A stretch of DNA of 64,000 bases from Tepidiforma flava (GTDB lineage Bacteria; Chloroflexota; Dehalococcoidia; Tepidiformales; Tepidiformaceae). Every line of letters starts with the position of its first letter. Position 1 is the first letter of the stretch. A model generated the notes under the pieces. It made no database searches, had not been told where the DNA came from, and was given only the letters and a program-made list of their open reading frames with translations. The stretch covers positions 1,696,506 through 1,760,505 of the forward strand of contig NZ_CP115149.1 of the NCBI RefSeq assembly GCF_027594505.1. The letters are read 5' to 3'. Both the position numbers and the translations under genes were made by a program. Positions 1 through 8,161 of this stretch are shown here, in pieces.

Positions 1-14
1 CTGGAAGCCGCCGC

Positions 15-1193
15 ATGATCTACCTCGACTACGCCGCGACCAGCCCGCTGCGGCCCGCCGCCCGCGAGGCGATGGCCCCCTTCCTCGATGTCCGCTTCGG
101 CAATCCCAGCGGCCTCTACGCCATCGGCCGCGATGCCCAGCAGGCGCTCGATGACGCCCGCGCCGCCGTCGCCGCCTGCCTCGGCGCCCGCCCCTCCGAA
201 ATCATCTTCACCAGCGGCGCCACCGAAAGCATCAACACCGCCCTCTTCGGCATCAGCTACGCGCTCCGCCGCGCCGGCGCCGGCAGCCACATCATCACGA
301 GCGCCATCGAGCACCACGCCGGCCTCCACGCCGCCGCTTTCCTCGAAGAGCTCGGCTTCGATGTCACCACCATCGGCTGCGACGCCGCCGGCCGCGTCTC
401 CCTCGGCGAGCTCGAACGCGCCATCCGCCCCGGCACCATCCTCGTCAGCGTCATGCTCGCCAACAACGAAGTCGGCACCATCCAGCCCATCGCCGAGATC
501 GCCGACCTCCTTCGCCGCCGCGCTGCCCCCGGCGGCCACCGGATCGTCCTCCATACCGACGCCGTCCAGGCCCCGGCCTGGCTCCCCATCGACGTCGAAG
601 CGCTCGGCGTCGATGCCCTCTCCCTCTCCGCCCACAAGTTCGGCGGCCCCAAGGGCACCGGCATCCTCTACCTGCGGCGCGCCACCCCCTTCCATCCCCT
701 CCTCCTCGGCGGCGGCCAGGAGATGCACAAGCGCGCCGGCACCGAAAACGTCGCCGGCATCGTCGGCGCCGCCGCCGCGCTGGAAGCCGCCGCCTCGGGC
801 ACCCGCGAGCGCTCCGCCCGCGTCCTCGCCCTCCGCAACCGCCTCCGCGACGGCATCCTGGCCGCCGTCCCCGATGTCCAGGTCAACGGCTGCCAGGTCG
901 ACTGCCTCCCCAGCATCCTCAACGTCGCCTTCGGCGGCCTCGAAAGCGACGCCCTCGTTGCCGCCCTCGATGAGCGCGGCGTCGCTGTCAGTTCCGGCAG
1001 CGCCTGCAGCAGCTCCACCTGGGAACCCAGCCACGTCCTCATGGCGATGGGCGTCCCTATCCGCCGCGCCGTCGGCAGCATCCGCTTCTCCCTCGGCGAA
1101 GCCACCACCGGGGCCGAGATCGACGCCGTCCTCGCGCTCCTCCCCGGCGCGGTCGACGTCGCCCGCCGGCAGTTCGCCGGCGCCCGCACCTGA
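15..1193 (+). CDS. Cysteine desulfurase (NifS/IscS class V aminotransferase)
   Basis: This PLP enzyme removes sulfur from cysteine to form an enzyme persulfide for Fe-S clusters or thiolated tRNA. The 392-residue protein has the usual length. Seen in it are the N-terminal YLDYAATSP, an E-H-H at 99-101, the PLP lysine K208 in SAHKFGGPKG, and the mobile catalytic loop SSGSACSSS with Cys331. The ATG overlaps TGA of an upstream frame (bases 15-18 read ATGA; that frame ends L-E-A-A), so an upstream gene is probably translationally coupled but lies outside the window. No scaffold or tRNA thiolase gene is adjacent, so the IscS, NifS or SufS role cannot be chosen. Confidence 0.95.
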   Translation: MIYLDYAATSPLRPAAREAMAPFLDVRFGNPSGLYAIGRDAQQALDDARAAVAACLGARPSEIIFTSGATESINTALFGISYALRRAGAGSHIITSAIEHHAGLHAAAFLEELGFDVTTIGCDAAGRVSLGELERAIRPGTILVSVMLANNEVGTIQPIAEIADLLRRRAAPGGHRIVLHTDAVQAPAWLPIDVEALGVDALSLSAHKFGGPKGTGILYLRRATPFHPLLLGGGQEMHKRAGTENVAGIVGAAAALEAAASGTRERSARVLALRNRLRDGILAAVPDVQVNGCQVDCLPSILNVAFGGLESDALVAALDERGVAVSSGSACSSSTWEPSHVLMAMGVPIRRAVGSIRFSLGEATTGAEIDAVLALLPGAVDVARRQFAGART

Positions 1194-1225
1194 CCCTTGG
1201 CAGGCCGCACCCTACACTCGAACCG

Positions 1226-2059
1226 GTGAACGTCGAGGCCCTGCCCTACACCCTCCTCATCATCCTCACCGAGCTCACCATCGGCAGCCTCTGGGTCACC
1301 CTCGCGAGCGACCTCCGCGGCGGCGTCACCCGCGGCTTCGTCCTCACCATGGCGCTCTGCATCGCCATCGCCGGCGTCCTCGCCCTCTGGACCGCCTCCT
1401 CGCTCGCCATCGGCCCCGAGGTCGATGGCTACCCCATCGACCCTGGCCCCTTCCCCCGCTTCCGGACTGCCCTGCTCATCGTGACGATCACCGCCGCCGT
1501 CTATATGTTCGCCGTCTTCATGGGCTGGGACCCGGTCGGGCGCATCGCCGGCATCCTCGGCTCCCTCGCCGGCCTCGCCGCCGTCGTCCTGCTCTCCATC
1601 ATGTTCGCCCCGCCGACCTGGGGTTACCCGGCGATCTTCCTCGGGCTCTTCGCCGGCACGCTCGCCCTCGGCGCCGTCTCCGTCGCCATGACATGGGGGC
1701 ACTGGTATCTCACCGAAGGCGCCCTCCCTGCCTGGCCCCTGCGCGACCTCTGCCTCATCCTCCTCGGCGCCCACGCCCTGCAGGTCGTCGTCCTGGCGGT
1801 GAACCTGGCCGTGCCGGTCCGCGAAGTCCCGCTTCCCGCCAACCCCGTCGAGGTCGGCCTCTTCCAGAACCCGGTCCTCTACCTCCGCATCGGCGTCGGC
1901 CTCATCTTCCCGATCATCCTCGCCTACCTCGCCTACCGGACCACGCGCATCCGCGCCATGCAGAGCGCCACCGGCCTCCTCTACATCGCCATGGGCGCCG
2001 TCTTCGTCGGTGAAGTCCTCGCCAAGGGCCTCATGTTCCTCACCGCCCGCCCCACCTGA
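1226..2059 (+). CDS. Polytopic membrane protein of unknown function
   Basis: I do not recognise the family. The 277-residue protein begins at a GTG 32 bp after the desulfurase stop. It is almost entirely hydrophobic, with about seven or eight membrane segments (near residues 5-25, 35-58, 80-102, 108-130, 133-155, 168-195, 212-235 and 250-272), few charges in the segments and no cofactor motif. Its position directly after the cysteine desulfurase on the same strand suggests co-transcription. No RBS is obvious before the GTG, so the exact start is uncertain, although the first membrane segment begins almost at once. Confidence 0.75.
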   Translation: MNVEALPYTLLIILTELTIGSLWVTLASDLRGGVTRGFVLTMALCIAIAGVLALWTASSLAIGPEVDGYPIDPGPFPRFRTALLIVTITAAVYMFAVFMGWDPVGRIAGILGSLAGLAAVVLLSIMFAPPTWGYPAIFLGLFAGTLALGAVSVAMTWGHWYLTEGALPAWPLRDLCLILLGAHALQVVVLAVNLAVPVREVPLPANPVEVGLFQNPVLYLRIGVGLIFPIILAYLAYRTTRIRAMQSATGLLYIAMGAVFVGEVLAKGLMFLTARPT

Positions 2060-2071
2060 CTCCTCCTACCG

Positions 2072-2176
2072 CCTCCCGTCTCCCGTCTCCCGTCTCCCGT
2101 CTTCCGGTTCCCGCCTCCCGCTTCCCGCCTCCCGCTTCCCGCCTCCCGCCTCCCGCTTCCCGCCTCCCGGTTCCCC
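2072..2176. repeat. Pyrimidine-rich 7-bp repeat tract
   Basis: About 105 bp made of heptamers of the form CTCCCGT, CTCCCGC and TTCCCGC. The opposite strand is a purine run with a GGG triplet every seven bases. It fills most of the gap between the membrane protein and the esterase. The same heptamer type recurs in the repeat block at 37.3-38.0 kb. No gene is seen in it. Confidence 0.85.
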
Positions 2177-2239
2177 TTGCCCCCCTTCCCCGGTCCCCGT
2201 AGAGTCCCCCCGACAGCTCTCCCGAGGAGGACCGTGCGG

Positions 2240-3175
2240 ATGGACCCCCAGGTCGAAGCCCTGCTCCAGATGATGGCCGCCCAGGCCGAAGCGGCCGGCG
2301 TCCCGCCCCTGTGGGAACTCGAACCCCACGTCGCCCGCGCCAACGCCGAGGTCTCCTTCCAGGCCTTCAACCAGCCGCTCCCCCAGTCCGTCGCCATCGC
2401 CGACCGCGCCATCCCCGGCCCCGCGGGCGACATCCCCGTCAAAATCTTCACCCCCGCCGGCAGCGGCCCCTTCCCCCTCGTCGTCTACTTCCACGGCGGC
2501 GGCTGGGTCATCGGCTCGCCAGCCACCCACACCAAACTCTGCGCCGAACTCGCCGAGGGCGCCGGCGCCGTCGTCGTCAGCGTCCACTACCGCCTCGCGC
2601 CCGAGCACACCCCGCCGGCGCAGCTCGATGATTGCGTCGCCGCGGTCCGCTGGGCGGTCGACCACGCCGCCGAGCTGAACGCCGACGGTTCCCGCTTCGC
2701 CCTCGCCGGCGACAGCGCGGGCGGCAACCTGGCCGCCTGCGCCGCCCTCCGCCTCCGCGACGAAGGCGGCCCCCGGGCACGCCTCCAGCTCCTCCTCTAC
2801 GGCGCCTTCACCGGCAACAACGACCTCCCCTCCGTCCACGAGAACGCCGAGGGCAAAATCCTCACCCGCCAGGCGATGGACTGGTTCTACCGCCACTACC
2901 TCTCCGGCGGCGCCGACCCGAAGGACCCCTACATCTTCCCCATCCACGGCAACCTCGCCGGCCTGCCGCCCGCCCACCTCATCGTCGGAACGCTCGATCC
3001 TCTGCTCGATGACTCGAAGCTCTACGCCGAAGCCCTCCAGAAGGCCGGCGTCCCCGCAAAGCTCAGCATCTACCAGGACCAGCCCCACATCTTCCTGCAG
3101 CTCACCGCCATGCTCGACGGCGGCAAGAAGGGCATGGCCGAGGCCTGCGAAGCCCTCCGCGCGGCCCTCACCTGA
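2240..3175 (+). CDS. Alpha/beta hydrolase, HSL-type carboxylesterase
   Basis: Serine esterase of the hormone-sensitive-lipase (bacterial family IV) group, hydrolysing short acyl esters in the cytoplasm. The oxyanion motif HGGGW lies near residues 88-92 and the nucleophile motif GDSAGG near 155-160. A DPLLDD segment and a late His (QPHIF) supply the Asp and His of the triad. The start chosen is the ATG at 2240, 9 bases after GAGGAGG; an in-frame GTG at 2234 is too close to that site, and the frame stays open further upstream only because the preceding 7-bp repeats lack stops. The resulting 311 residues match the family. Substrate unknown. Confidence 0.92.
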   Translation: MDPQVEALLQMMAAQAEAAGVPPLWELEPHVARANAEVSFQAFNQPLPQSVAIADRAIPGPAGDIPVKIFTPAGSGPFPLVVYFHGGGWVIGSPATHTKLCAELAEGAGAVVVSVHYRLAPEHTPPAQLDDCVAAVRWAVDHAAELNADGSRFALAGDSAGGNLAACAALRLRDEGGPRARLQLLLYGAFTGNNDLPSVHENAEGKILTRQAMDWFYRHYLSGGADPKDPYIFPIHGNLAGLPPAHLIVGTLDPLLDDSKLYAEALQKAGVPAKLSIYQDQPHIFLQLTAMLDGGKKGMAEACEALRAALT

Positions 3176-3194
3176 GCCGCCCCGCCCTGCTCAG
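3172..3194. terminator. Stem-loop shared by convergent stop codons
   Basis: CTGAGC at 3172-3177 pairs with GCTCAG at 3189-3194. The esterase TGA and the MFS gene TGA (read on the minus strand) lie one in each arm, so the hairpin can serve both convergent transcripts. There is no T-run, so intrinsic termination is only inferred. Confidence 0.45.
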
Positions 3195-4411
3195 CCTGCA
3201 GCGGCCGGCGCCGCCGCGCCGGCCGCCTTCGTTTGCCGGTACGCCCGCCGCCACGGCAGATAGACCGCCGGCAGCAGCACCGCGAACACCGCCGCCGTGA
3301 ACCCGAACGCTGCGCGGATGCCCACGTCGTCCGTGATGAAGCCGAGCGTCGCCTCGAGGATGCCCACCTGCAGGCTGAACGCCAGCGAAACCACGCTCAG
3401 CACCGTCGCCCTGCGATCGCTCGGCGTCTGCTCATTGATGAACGAATCCAGCGCCGGGCGCACGAGCCCCTGCACCACGGCGGGCACCGCGAACAGCGAA
3501 AACGCCGCCACCGAATCCCACACCGCCAGCCCGGCGAATGCCGCCACCACGCTCAGCGAGGCCGCCCCGAGCACCCGCTCCCTGCCCGCGCGGCCAATCA
3601 CCCGCCACGCCAGCAGCGCCGCCGCCACCCCCGCCAGCCGGACCGGCGCCTGGAACACCCCGAACCACCCCGTCGGCACCTCGTGCACGATCAGGAACGG
3701 CTGCATCAGCACCACCGGCGCGAACGTCACCATCATCAGCGCCGTCAGCAGCAGCATCGACGCCCGCACCGGCCGGTGCGACCACGCGTACGAAAACCCG
3801 CTTCGCACCTGCTCCAGGTAGCCCCGCCGCTCGTGCGCCAGCTTCGGCTCCCGCATCAGCAGCGCCACCGCCATCGCCGCCAGCGGCGTCACCGCGCTCA
3901 CCTGCACCGTAAATGCCATCCCCGCCCAGGCCGCAACGAACCCGCCCAGCACGATGCCCGCCAGCCCCGCCGACATCGTCAGCGCGAACCCGCGCCCGGC
4001 GATGCGCGAAAACTCGCCCTCGCGCCCCGCGGCCTTCAGCGAATCGAACACGATTGCCTGGTCCGCGCCGCTCCGGCACGCCTGCGCCACCGCCCACAGC
4101 ATGTAGTCCGCAAACAGCATCCAGTAGTTCGTCGTCAGCCCGAAGCCCAGGATCGTCAGCGAATACACCCCCGCCCCGATCGCCAGCACCTTGCTGTGCC
4201 CGATCCGGTCTGCCAGCGCACCGAACGGCGCCTCCAGGCTCGCCACCGCCAGCCAGAACGGCACATCCATCAGCAGGATGTACTTCAGCTCCAGCCCCCG
4301 CTCGACCACCAGGTACTTGATCCAGATCCCGAACCAGAGCCCGAAATCGTTGAAGAAGACGAAGCCGTAGTACAGCCGCGTGTTCCGCCGCGCCGCCTGC
4401 TCGGGAGTCAT
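3191..4411 (-). CDS. MFS permease
   Basis: Major facilitator superfamily transporter of 406 residues with about twelve membrane segments. Between segments 2 and 3 is the family loop EAPFGALADRIGHSKV (near 60-75), the G-x-x-x-D-R-x-G motif of MFS proteins. Substrate unknown; the general shape fits drug or metabolite exporters. It lies downstream of the Yip1-type gene on the same strand with 113 bp between them. It starts at an ATG and ends 15 bp from the esterase stop. Confidence 0.88.
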   Translation of the reverse strand: MTPEQAARRNTRLYYGFVFFNDFGLWFGIWIKYLVVERGLELKYILLMDVPFWLAVASLEAPFGALADRIGHSKVLAIGAGVYSLTILGFGLTTNYWMLFADYMLWAVAQACRSGADQAIVFDSLKAAGREGEFSRIAGRGFALTMSAGLAGIVLGGFVAAWAGMAFTVQVSAVTPLAAMAVALLMREPKLAHERRGYLEQVRSGFSYAWSHRPVRASMLLLTALMMVTFAPVVLMQPFLIVHEVPTGWFGVFQAPVRLAGVAAALLAWRVIGRAGRERVLGAASLSVVAAFAGLAVWDSVAAFSLFAVPAVVQGLVRPALDSFINEQTPSDRRATVLSVVSLAFSLQVGILEATLGFITDDVGIRAAFGFTAAVFAVLLPAVYLPWRRAYRQTKAAGAAAPAAAG

Positions 4412-4524
4412 GACCGGCTATCATCCCACCCCCGCCGCCTCCCGTCCTTCGGAAAACGCCGACGGCGCGGCGAAGGCCCGCTGGGAGCCCGCCGCGCCGC
4501 CGCACCCTTCGTCCGCGTCGGCCG

Positions 4525-5115
4525 TTACGGAATCTGCTGCAGGATCGCGAAGAGCCCCGCGCCGATGATCGTCGTGTCGCTCGAGAACGCGATGATGCTC
4601 AGCACCAGCACGAACACCGCCAGCCCCGCCAGGTTCGCCATCACCACCTGCGTCGAATCCGCGTTCGTCACCGATTGCGCCGCGTAAATCGCCATCACGA
4701 ACAGCAGCACGATCGACCCGATGGCGAACACCGGGTACAGCACCGGGATGAACATCAGCAGGCTGAGCGCCAGCGGCCAGGCCGCGTATCCCATCGTCCG
4801 GAACAGCGACTGCACGTCCGCCGAAGCCTTGTACACCTGCGCCAGCATCACGTACACGATGAGCACCCACACCGCGTACAGCGCCGCCGTGAAAATGCCG
4901 CCGAGGATGAACATGTTCAGCCACGGGTTGTCCGGGCCGAAGTCGAAGTTGAACTCCCAGAAGAGCGTCGCCCCCAGCCCCGCCAGCAGCGACGCAACCG
5001 CCGCCACGACCAGCGCCGGCACCAGCTCGTTGACGTTGTCCCGCACTTCATCGAAGACGCTGGTGTCGAACCGCACCAGCCGCAGGACGTGATTCACCAT
5101 AACGTTCGGGTCCAT
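4525..5115 (-). CDS. Yip1-family membrane protein
   Basis: A 196-residue membrane protein with a soluble N-terminal amphipathic stretch followed by five predicted membrane segments (near 33-52, 68-92, 108-130, 133-152 and 165-190). The layout and the FDxSVFDEVRDN-type start resemble the Yip1 domain family; bacterial members have no settled function. The ATG at 5115 follows a GGAGGC-type site. The 138-bp gap to rsmG upstream holds a TATAGT hexamer (5181-5186, minus strand) that could be a -10 box, but no good -35 accompanies it. Confidence 0.8.
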   Translation of the reverse strand: MDPNVMVNHVLRLVRFDTSVFDEVRDNVNELVPALVVAAVASLLAGLGATLFWEFNFDFGPDNPWLNMFILGGIFTAALYAVWVLIVYVMLAQVYKASADVQSLFRTMGYAAWPLALSLLMFIPVLYPVFAIGSIVLLFVMAIYAAQSVTNADSTQVVMANLAGLAVFVLVLSIIAFSSDTTIIGAGLFAILQQIP

Positions 5116-5253
5116 GCTGCCTCCTGCATGCCTGCCGTTCTGACGAAGGTAAGGAAGCTCACCTCCGGCAGTTGGCGCGCACTATAGCACGCCTGTGACA
5201 ACACGCGAACGAAATGATCACCTATCTTCGCGAATGTCGCGAATATTCCGCTC

Positions 5254-5976
5254 TCAGCTCCCCAGCGGCCGCCGCTCCGGCACCCCCGGGCGCCGCGGAT
5301 ACGCCGCCGGGCACGGCGCCGCCTTCCGGAACACAGCCACCCGCACCGTCTCGCTGACGGCGGGCCGCATCGGGGCCACCCCTGCCAGCTCGCACCCGAG
5401 CGCCGCCATCGCGGCCCCGGCCGCCGCCAGCTCGTCCTCCAGCCGGCTTCCCTTCGGCAGCGCGATGATGCCGCCCACGGCCGCGAGCGGCGCCGTGTAC
5501 TCCAGCACCACGCGCAGCTCGGCCACCGCGCGCGCCGTCACCAGCGCACACGTCTCCCGCAGCGGCCCCCGCCCCGCCTCTTCCGCCCGGGCCGCGTGCA
5601 CCGTCACGTTCCCGCAGCCCAGCTCCCGCGCCGCTGTGTCGAGGAACCGCGCCCGCTTCTGCAGCGGCTCCACCAGGTGCACCTCCCACCCCGGCCGCGC
5701 GCAGGCGACGACGAGCCCCGGCCAGCCGCCGCCGCTCCCGATATCCGCGTACCGCACTGCGGCGTGCCCCTCCGCAAGGAACCCCTCTGCCAGCCGCAGC
5801 AGCTCCAGCGACTCCGCATACTGGCGGCGCACCGCTGCCGCGCCCTCGACCGCCGTCAGCCGCCCCGCCTCCGGGCTCCCCTGCGCGAGCTCCCAGTGGC
5901 GCGCCAGCCGCGGGACTGCCGCCACCGCCCCTGCGTCGTCCGCGAAGAGTTCCGCCAGCTCATCCCACGCGTTCAT
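5254..5976 (-). CDS. rsmG: 16S rRNA (guanine-527-N7)-methyltransferase RsmG
   Basis: SAM-dependent methyltransferase that modifies G527 of 16S rRNA in the decoding region; its loss gives low-level streptomycin resistance in other bacteria. The SAM motif is DIGSGGGWPGLV, followed by a VEPLQKRARFL segment and the ALVTARAVAEL stretch typical of RsmG. I start at the ATG at 5976 because GGGAG sits eight bases upstream; the frame remains open to 6003. The resulting 240 residues are normal for the family. It is divergent from the greA fusion, 50 bp away, and the two probably share that short promoter region. Confidence 0.93.
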   Translation of the reverse strand: MNAWDELAELFADDAGAVAAVPRLARHWELAQGSPEAGRLTAVEGAAAVRRQYAESLELLRLAEGFLAEGHAAVRYADIGSGGGWPGLVVACARPGWEVHLVEPLQKRARFLDTAARELGCGNVTVHAARAEEAGRGPLRETCALVTARAVAELRVVLEYTAPLAAVGGIIALPKGSRLEDELAAAGAAMAALGCELAGVAPMRPAVSETVRVAVFRKAAPCPAAYPRRPGVPERRPLGS

Positions 5977-6026
5977 GCCGCCGCTCCCGCCCGGCACGAT
6001 CACGCATCCGGTGGTACACTCGAATC

Positions 6027-6854
6027 ATGACGCAAACGCCTGCGGGCGCTCCTCCCAGGTCCATCCCCCTTCGCGAAGCCCTCCGCGAATTCTCCGCCAC
6101 CCTCAAACCTTCCACCAACGACTACGCCAACTACGTCGAAAAGTTCTGCAACGACGTCGGCCCCGAGCGGCTCACCTCCGACCTCACCCCGGCCATCGTC
6201 GAACAGTACGGCGAGCGCAACCTCCGCGCCACCGACCCGAACGGCCAGCGCCGCCTCGAAGCCCTCAAGGCCTGGTTCAAATTCCTCAAGACCCGCAGCT
6301 ACACCGAGAAGAACCTCGGCACCGGCCTCCGCCTGCCCAAGTCGAACGGCCGCACCGCCGGCGCCGCCACCCGCGTCGTCGAAGCCCCCATCGAAATGAC
6401 TGCCGAGGGCATCGAAGCCCTCAAGCGCGAACTCGCCGACCTCGAACGCCGCATCCCCGAACTCGTCCGCGCCGTCGAAACCGCCCGCTCCGACGGCGAC
6501 CTCCGCGAAAACGCGCCCTACCACGCAGCCCGCGAAGCGCTCGCCTTCGCCGAGAACCGCCGCCGCCAGCTCGAAGAATCCCTCAAGCGCGCCGTCGTCG
6601 CCGACCGCTCCGACCTCGATGACGACGTCGCCGCCATCGGCTCCGGCGTCACGGTCACGTTCCTCGAGCGCAACATCCAGGTCACCTACCAGCTCGTCGG
6701 CCCGCGCGAGGCCAACCCCGCCGAGAAGAAAATCAGCGTCGAATCCCCCGTCGGCCGCGTCCTCCTCGGCCGCCGCGTCGGCGAAGAGGTCGAAGTCGAA
6801 GCCCCGCAGGGCATCATGCGCTACCGCATCGACGCCATCATCCACGACCTTTAG
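6027..6854 (+). CDS. greA: GreA-type transcription elongation factor fused to an integrase-like N-terminal domain
   Basis: GreA rescues backtracked RNA polymerase by inserting a coiled coil into the secondary channel. Residues about 120-195 are the antiparallel coiled coil with the conserved tip DGDLRENAPYHAARE, keeping the catalytic acids D158 and E161. Residues about 203-275 are the FKBP-like domain with SPVGRVLLGRRVGEEVEV. Unusually, about 115 residues precede this. The segment LREALREFSATLKPSTNDY and the following helices with ALKAWFKFLKTR (82-90) look like the SAM-like core-binding domain of tyrosine recombinases, without any catalytic domain. The protein is therefore 275 residues against about 158 for ordinary GreA. 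The reading frame is continuous, with no sign of an internal start having a strong RBS. Function of the extra domain is unknown. Confidence 0.9.
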   Translation: MTQTPAGAPPRSIPLREALREFSATLKPSTNDYANYVEKFCNDVGPERLTSDLTPAIVEQYGERNLRATDPNGQRRLEALKAWFKFLKTRSYTEKNLGTGLRLPKSNGRTAGAATRVVEAPIEMTAEGIEALKRELADLERRIPELVRAVETARSDGDLRENAPYHAAREALAFAENRRRQLEESLKRAVVADRSDLDDDVAAIGSGVTVTFLERNIQVTYQLVGPREANPAEKKISVESPVGRVLLGRRVGEEVEVEAPQGIMRYRIDAIIHDL

Positions 6855-6986
6855 GCCCCGGCCTTCGAATCGCGGGATTCCGCACGCGCCCATCCGGGCT
6901 CGCGGCCCGGCTCACTCGGGGTTTCCCCAATCTCCCCGCCGCACGCTCCGCCGAATACTTCCCCCACCACACGGGGGAGAATCCAC

Positions 6987-7265
6987 ATGCTCGTCATCGG
7001 CGACCTCAAATGCCTCCACTGCGGCCACAGCAGCGGCCGCTGGGTCGGGCCCAAGGGCGCGCCCCTCACCGCCGCCGGCCTCCGCCCCCTCCCGCCCGGC
7101 CGCGACCCCGCCGAGCACATCCGCTGCGGCCGCTGCCAGGGGCCGGTGTATCTCGATGACGCCATGCCCGTCGCCAGCTCCTACCGCCTCCGCCGCATCC
7201 AGCGCATGCGCGACCAGCTCGCCGCGTTCGATGCGCCCCGCCCGAAGCGTGGCCGCGCCGCCTGA
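6987..7265 (+). CDS. Small zinc-ribbon protein
   Basis: A 92-residue basic protein with two CxxC knuckles, CLHC at 9-12 and CGRC at 48-51, which would form a zinc ribbon. The C-terminus is a basic helix with RRIQRMRDQ and ends PKRGRAA, compatible with nucleic-acid or protein binding. GGGGGAG lies about nine bases upstream of the ATG. It is convergent with an even smaller zinc-ribbon gene. The family is not recognised and no enzymatic residues are visible. Confidence 0.72.
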   Translation: MLVIGDLKCLHCGHSSGRWVGPKGAPLTAAGLRPLPPGRDPAEHIRCGRCQGPVYLDDAMPVASSYRLRRIQRMRDQLAAFDAPRPKRGRAA

Positions 7266-7277
7266 CGCGCTGCCGCG

Positions 7278-7397
7278 CTAGCAGCAGTCGTCCTTGTACC
7301 CGCACCGCCGGCACACCGCCAGCCGCGACCCTTTGATGTCCAGCATCGCCGAGCCGCACCGCGGGCACACCTGCACCGGGAGTCCTGTCGTCGCCAT
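7278..7397 (-). CDS. Tiny zinc-ribbon protein (39 residues)
   Basis: A short gene reading M-A-T-T-G-L-P-V-Q-V then CPRCG, a hydrophobic linker, CRRCGYK and a terminal D-D-C-C. The two CxxC(G) knuckles about 16 residues apart are a classic rubredoxin-like or ribosomal-type zinc ribbon. The vicinal C-terminal cysteines are unusual. It converges on the 92-residue zinc-ribbon gene with only 12 bp between the stops. The RBS is weak (GGCGGG just upstream), so expression is inferred mainly from the spacing of the cysteines. Confidence 0.55.
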   Translation of the reverse strand: MATTGLPVQVCPRCGSAMLDIKGSRLAVCRRCGYKDDCC

Positions 7398-7767
7398 CCC
7401 GCCGATCTCAGCACCCCCGGCGCCTACGGGAAAGCAACGGCGAAACCGCTTGACCGCTTCAGCATTTCACCGCACGATGACGGGCGAACACCGCTGAACC
7501 CCGGGTCGCACACCCCGCCTCCCGCGTTTCGAGGCCCCGCCGTGAACGGGGCCTCACCCTTTCCCGCTCCTTGCCGCTCCCGCTGGCGCACGGGCGTTCG
7601 GCCCCCGCGCGCCGGCCCGCCCGGCCCCGACCATAAGCGCCGTCGATGGCACCATCGAACCTGTCGAAACGAACGCCGCCCCGGCCGCTGGCCCGCATCC
7701 CGATGCGGCACACTGGAATCGACAGGGCCCGGGCCTGCAACGCACCCCCGGGAAGGAGGAACCACCC
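7398..7767. other. 370-bp intergenic region
   Basis: No convincing gene is seen on either strand. It holds one perfect hairpin (listed separately) and, at its right end, the strong RBS GGAAGGAGG of the cupredoxin gene. It lies between two divergently read genes, so promoters for both are expected here, but I cannot pick out a clear -35/-10 pair. Confidence 0.6.
7531..7555. terminator. Perfect 9-bp hairpin in intergenic region
   Basis: GAGGCCCCG and CGGGGCCTC flank a 7-nt loop (CCGTGAA). A short T run (ACCCTTT) follows on the plus strand. It could be an attenuator or a terminator; nothing upstream on the plus strand needs one except the zinc-ribbon gene ending at 7265. Confidence 0.35.
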
Positions 7768-8157
7768 ATGCACCGTTCGCTGCGCCTCGGCCTCCTCGCC
7801 GCGGCCATCGGCATCGCCGCCCTCGCCCTCGCTGCCTGCGGCGGGTCGTCATCGAGTAGCGGCAGCACCGGCGTCGCCGACGGCTCCGACAGCCGCATCC
7901 CCGCCGGCGCACCGTTCATCGACCAGGACAGGCTCCGCTTCATCCCCGAAACGCTGCGCGTCAAGGTCGGCGAAACCGTCTACTTCAAGAACAGCGAAAC
8001 CGCCCTCCATACCGTCAACGTCGATGGCAAGAACGTCTCCGGCAACATGAAGAAGAACGACGTCTTCACCTGGGTTTTCCAGGAGCCCGGCAACTACCGG
8101 ATCACCTGCGACTACCACCCCCAGATGAAGGCGACCATCACCGTCGACCCGTCCTAG
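7768..8157 (+). CDS. Cupredoxin-like copper lipoprotein
   Basis: Exported 129-residue lipoprotein with a hydrophobic signal and the lipobox LAAC (Cys24), then a Ser/Gly-rich tether. The remaining domain is plastocyanin-like, with candidate type 1 copper ligands His81 (ALHTV), Cys114, His117 and Met120 (TCDYHPQM). It is a likely electron carrier on the outer face of the membrane. The ATG follows GGAAGGAGG by eight bases. It converges on the LCP gene with a 4-bp gap. The partner oxidase is not in the window. Confidence 0.88.
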   Translation: MHRSLRLGLLAAAIGIAALALAACGGSSSSSGSTGVADGSDSRIPAGAPFIDQDRLRFIPETLRVKVGETVYFKNSETALHTVNVDGKNVSGNMKKNDVFTWVFQEPGNYRITCDYHPQMKATITVDPS

Positions 8158-8161
8158 GGCG

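Noticed and set aside
88-2013. A 641-codon open plus-strand frame across the desulfurase and membrane-protein genes
   Set aside because: Composition is Ser/Pro/Arg low complexity, the reading is out of frame with two well-supported genes, and stop-poor frames are expected at this GC content.
5181-5186. TATAGT as a -10 box for the Yip1-type gene
   Set aside because: Well placed but lacks a recognisable -35 at 16-18 bp; not strong enough to list as a promoter.
5227-5247. Clustered short palindromes (TTCGCGAA, TCGCGA, GAATATTC) after rsmG as a possible replication origin
   Set aside because: No DnaA-box cluster, no parAB or dnaA nearby, and the stretch is too short.
7424-7912. Minus-strand frames in the 370-bp intergenic region
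   Set aside because: Arg/Gly-rich, no RBS, and they run into the antisense of the cupredoxin gene.
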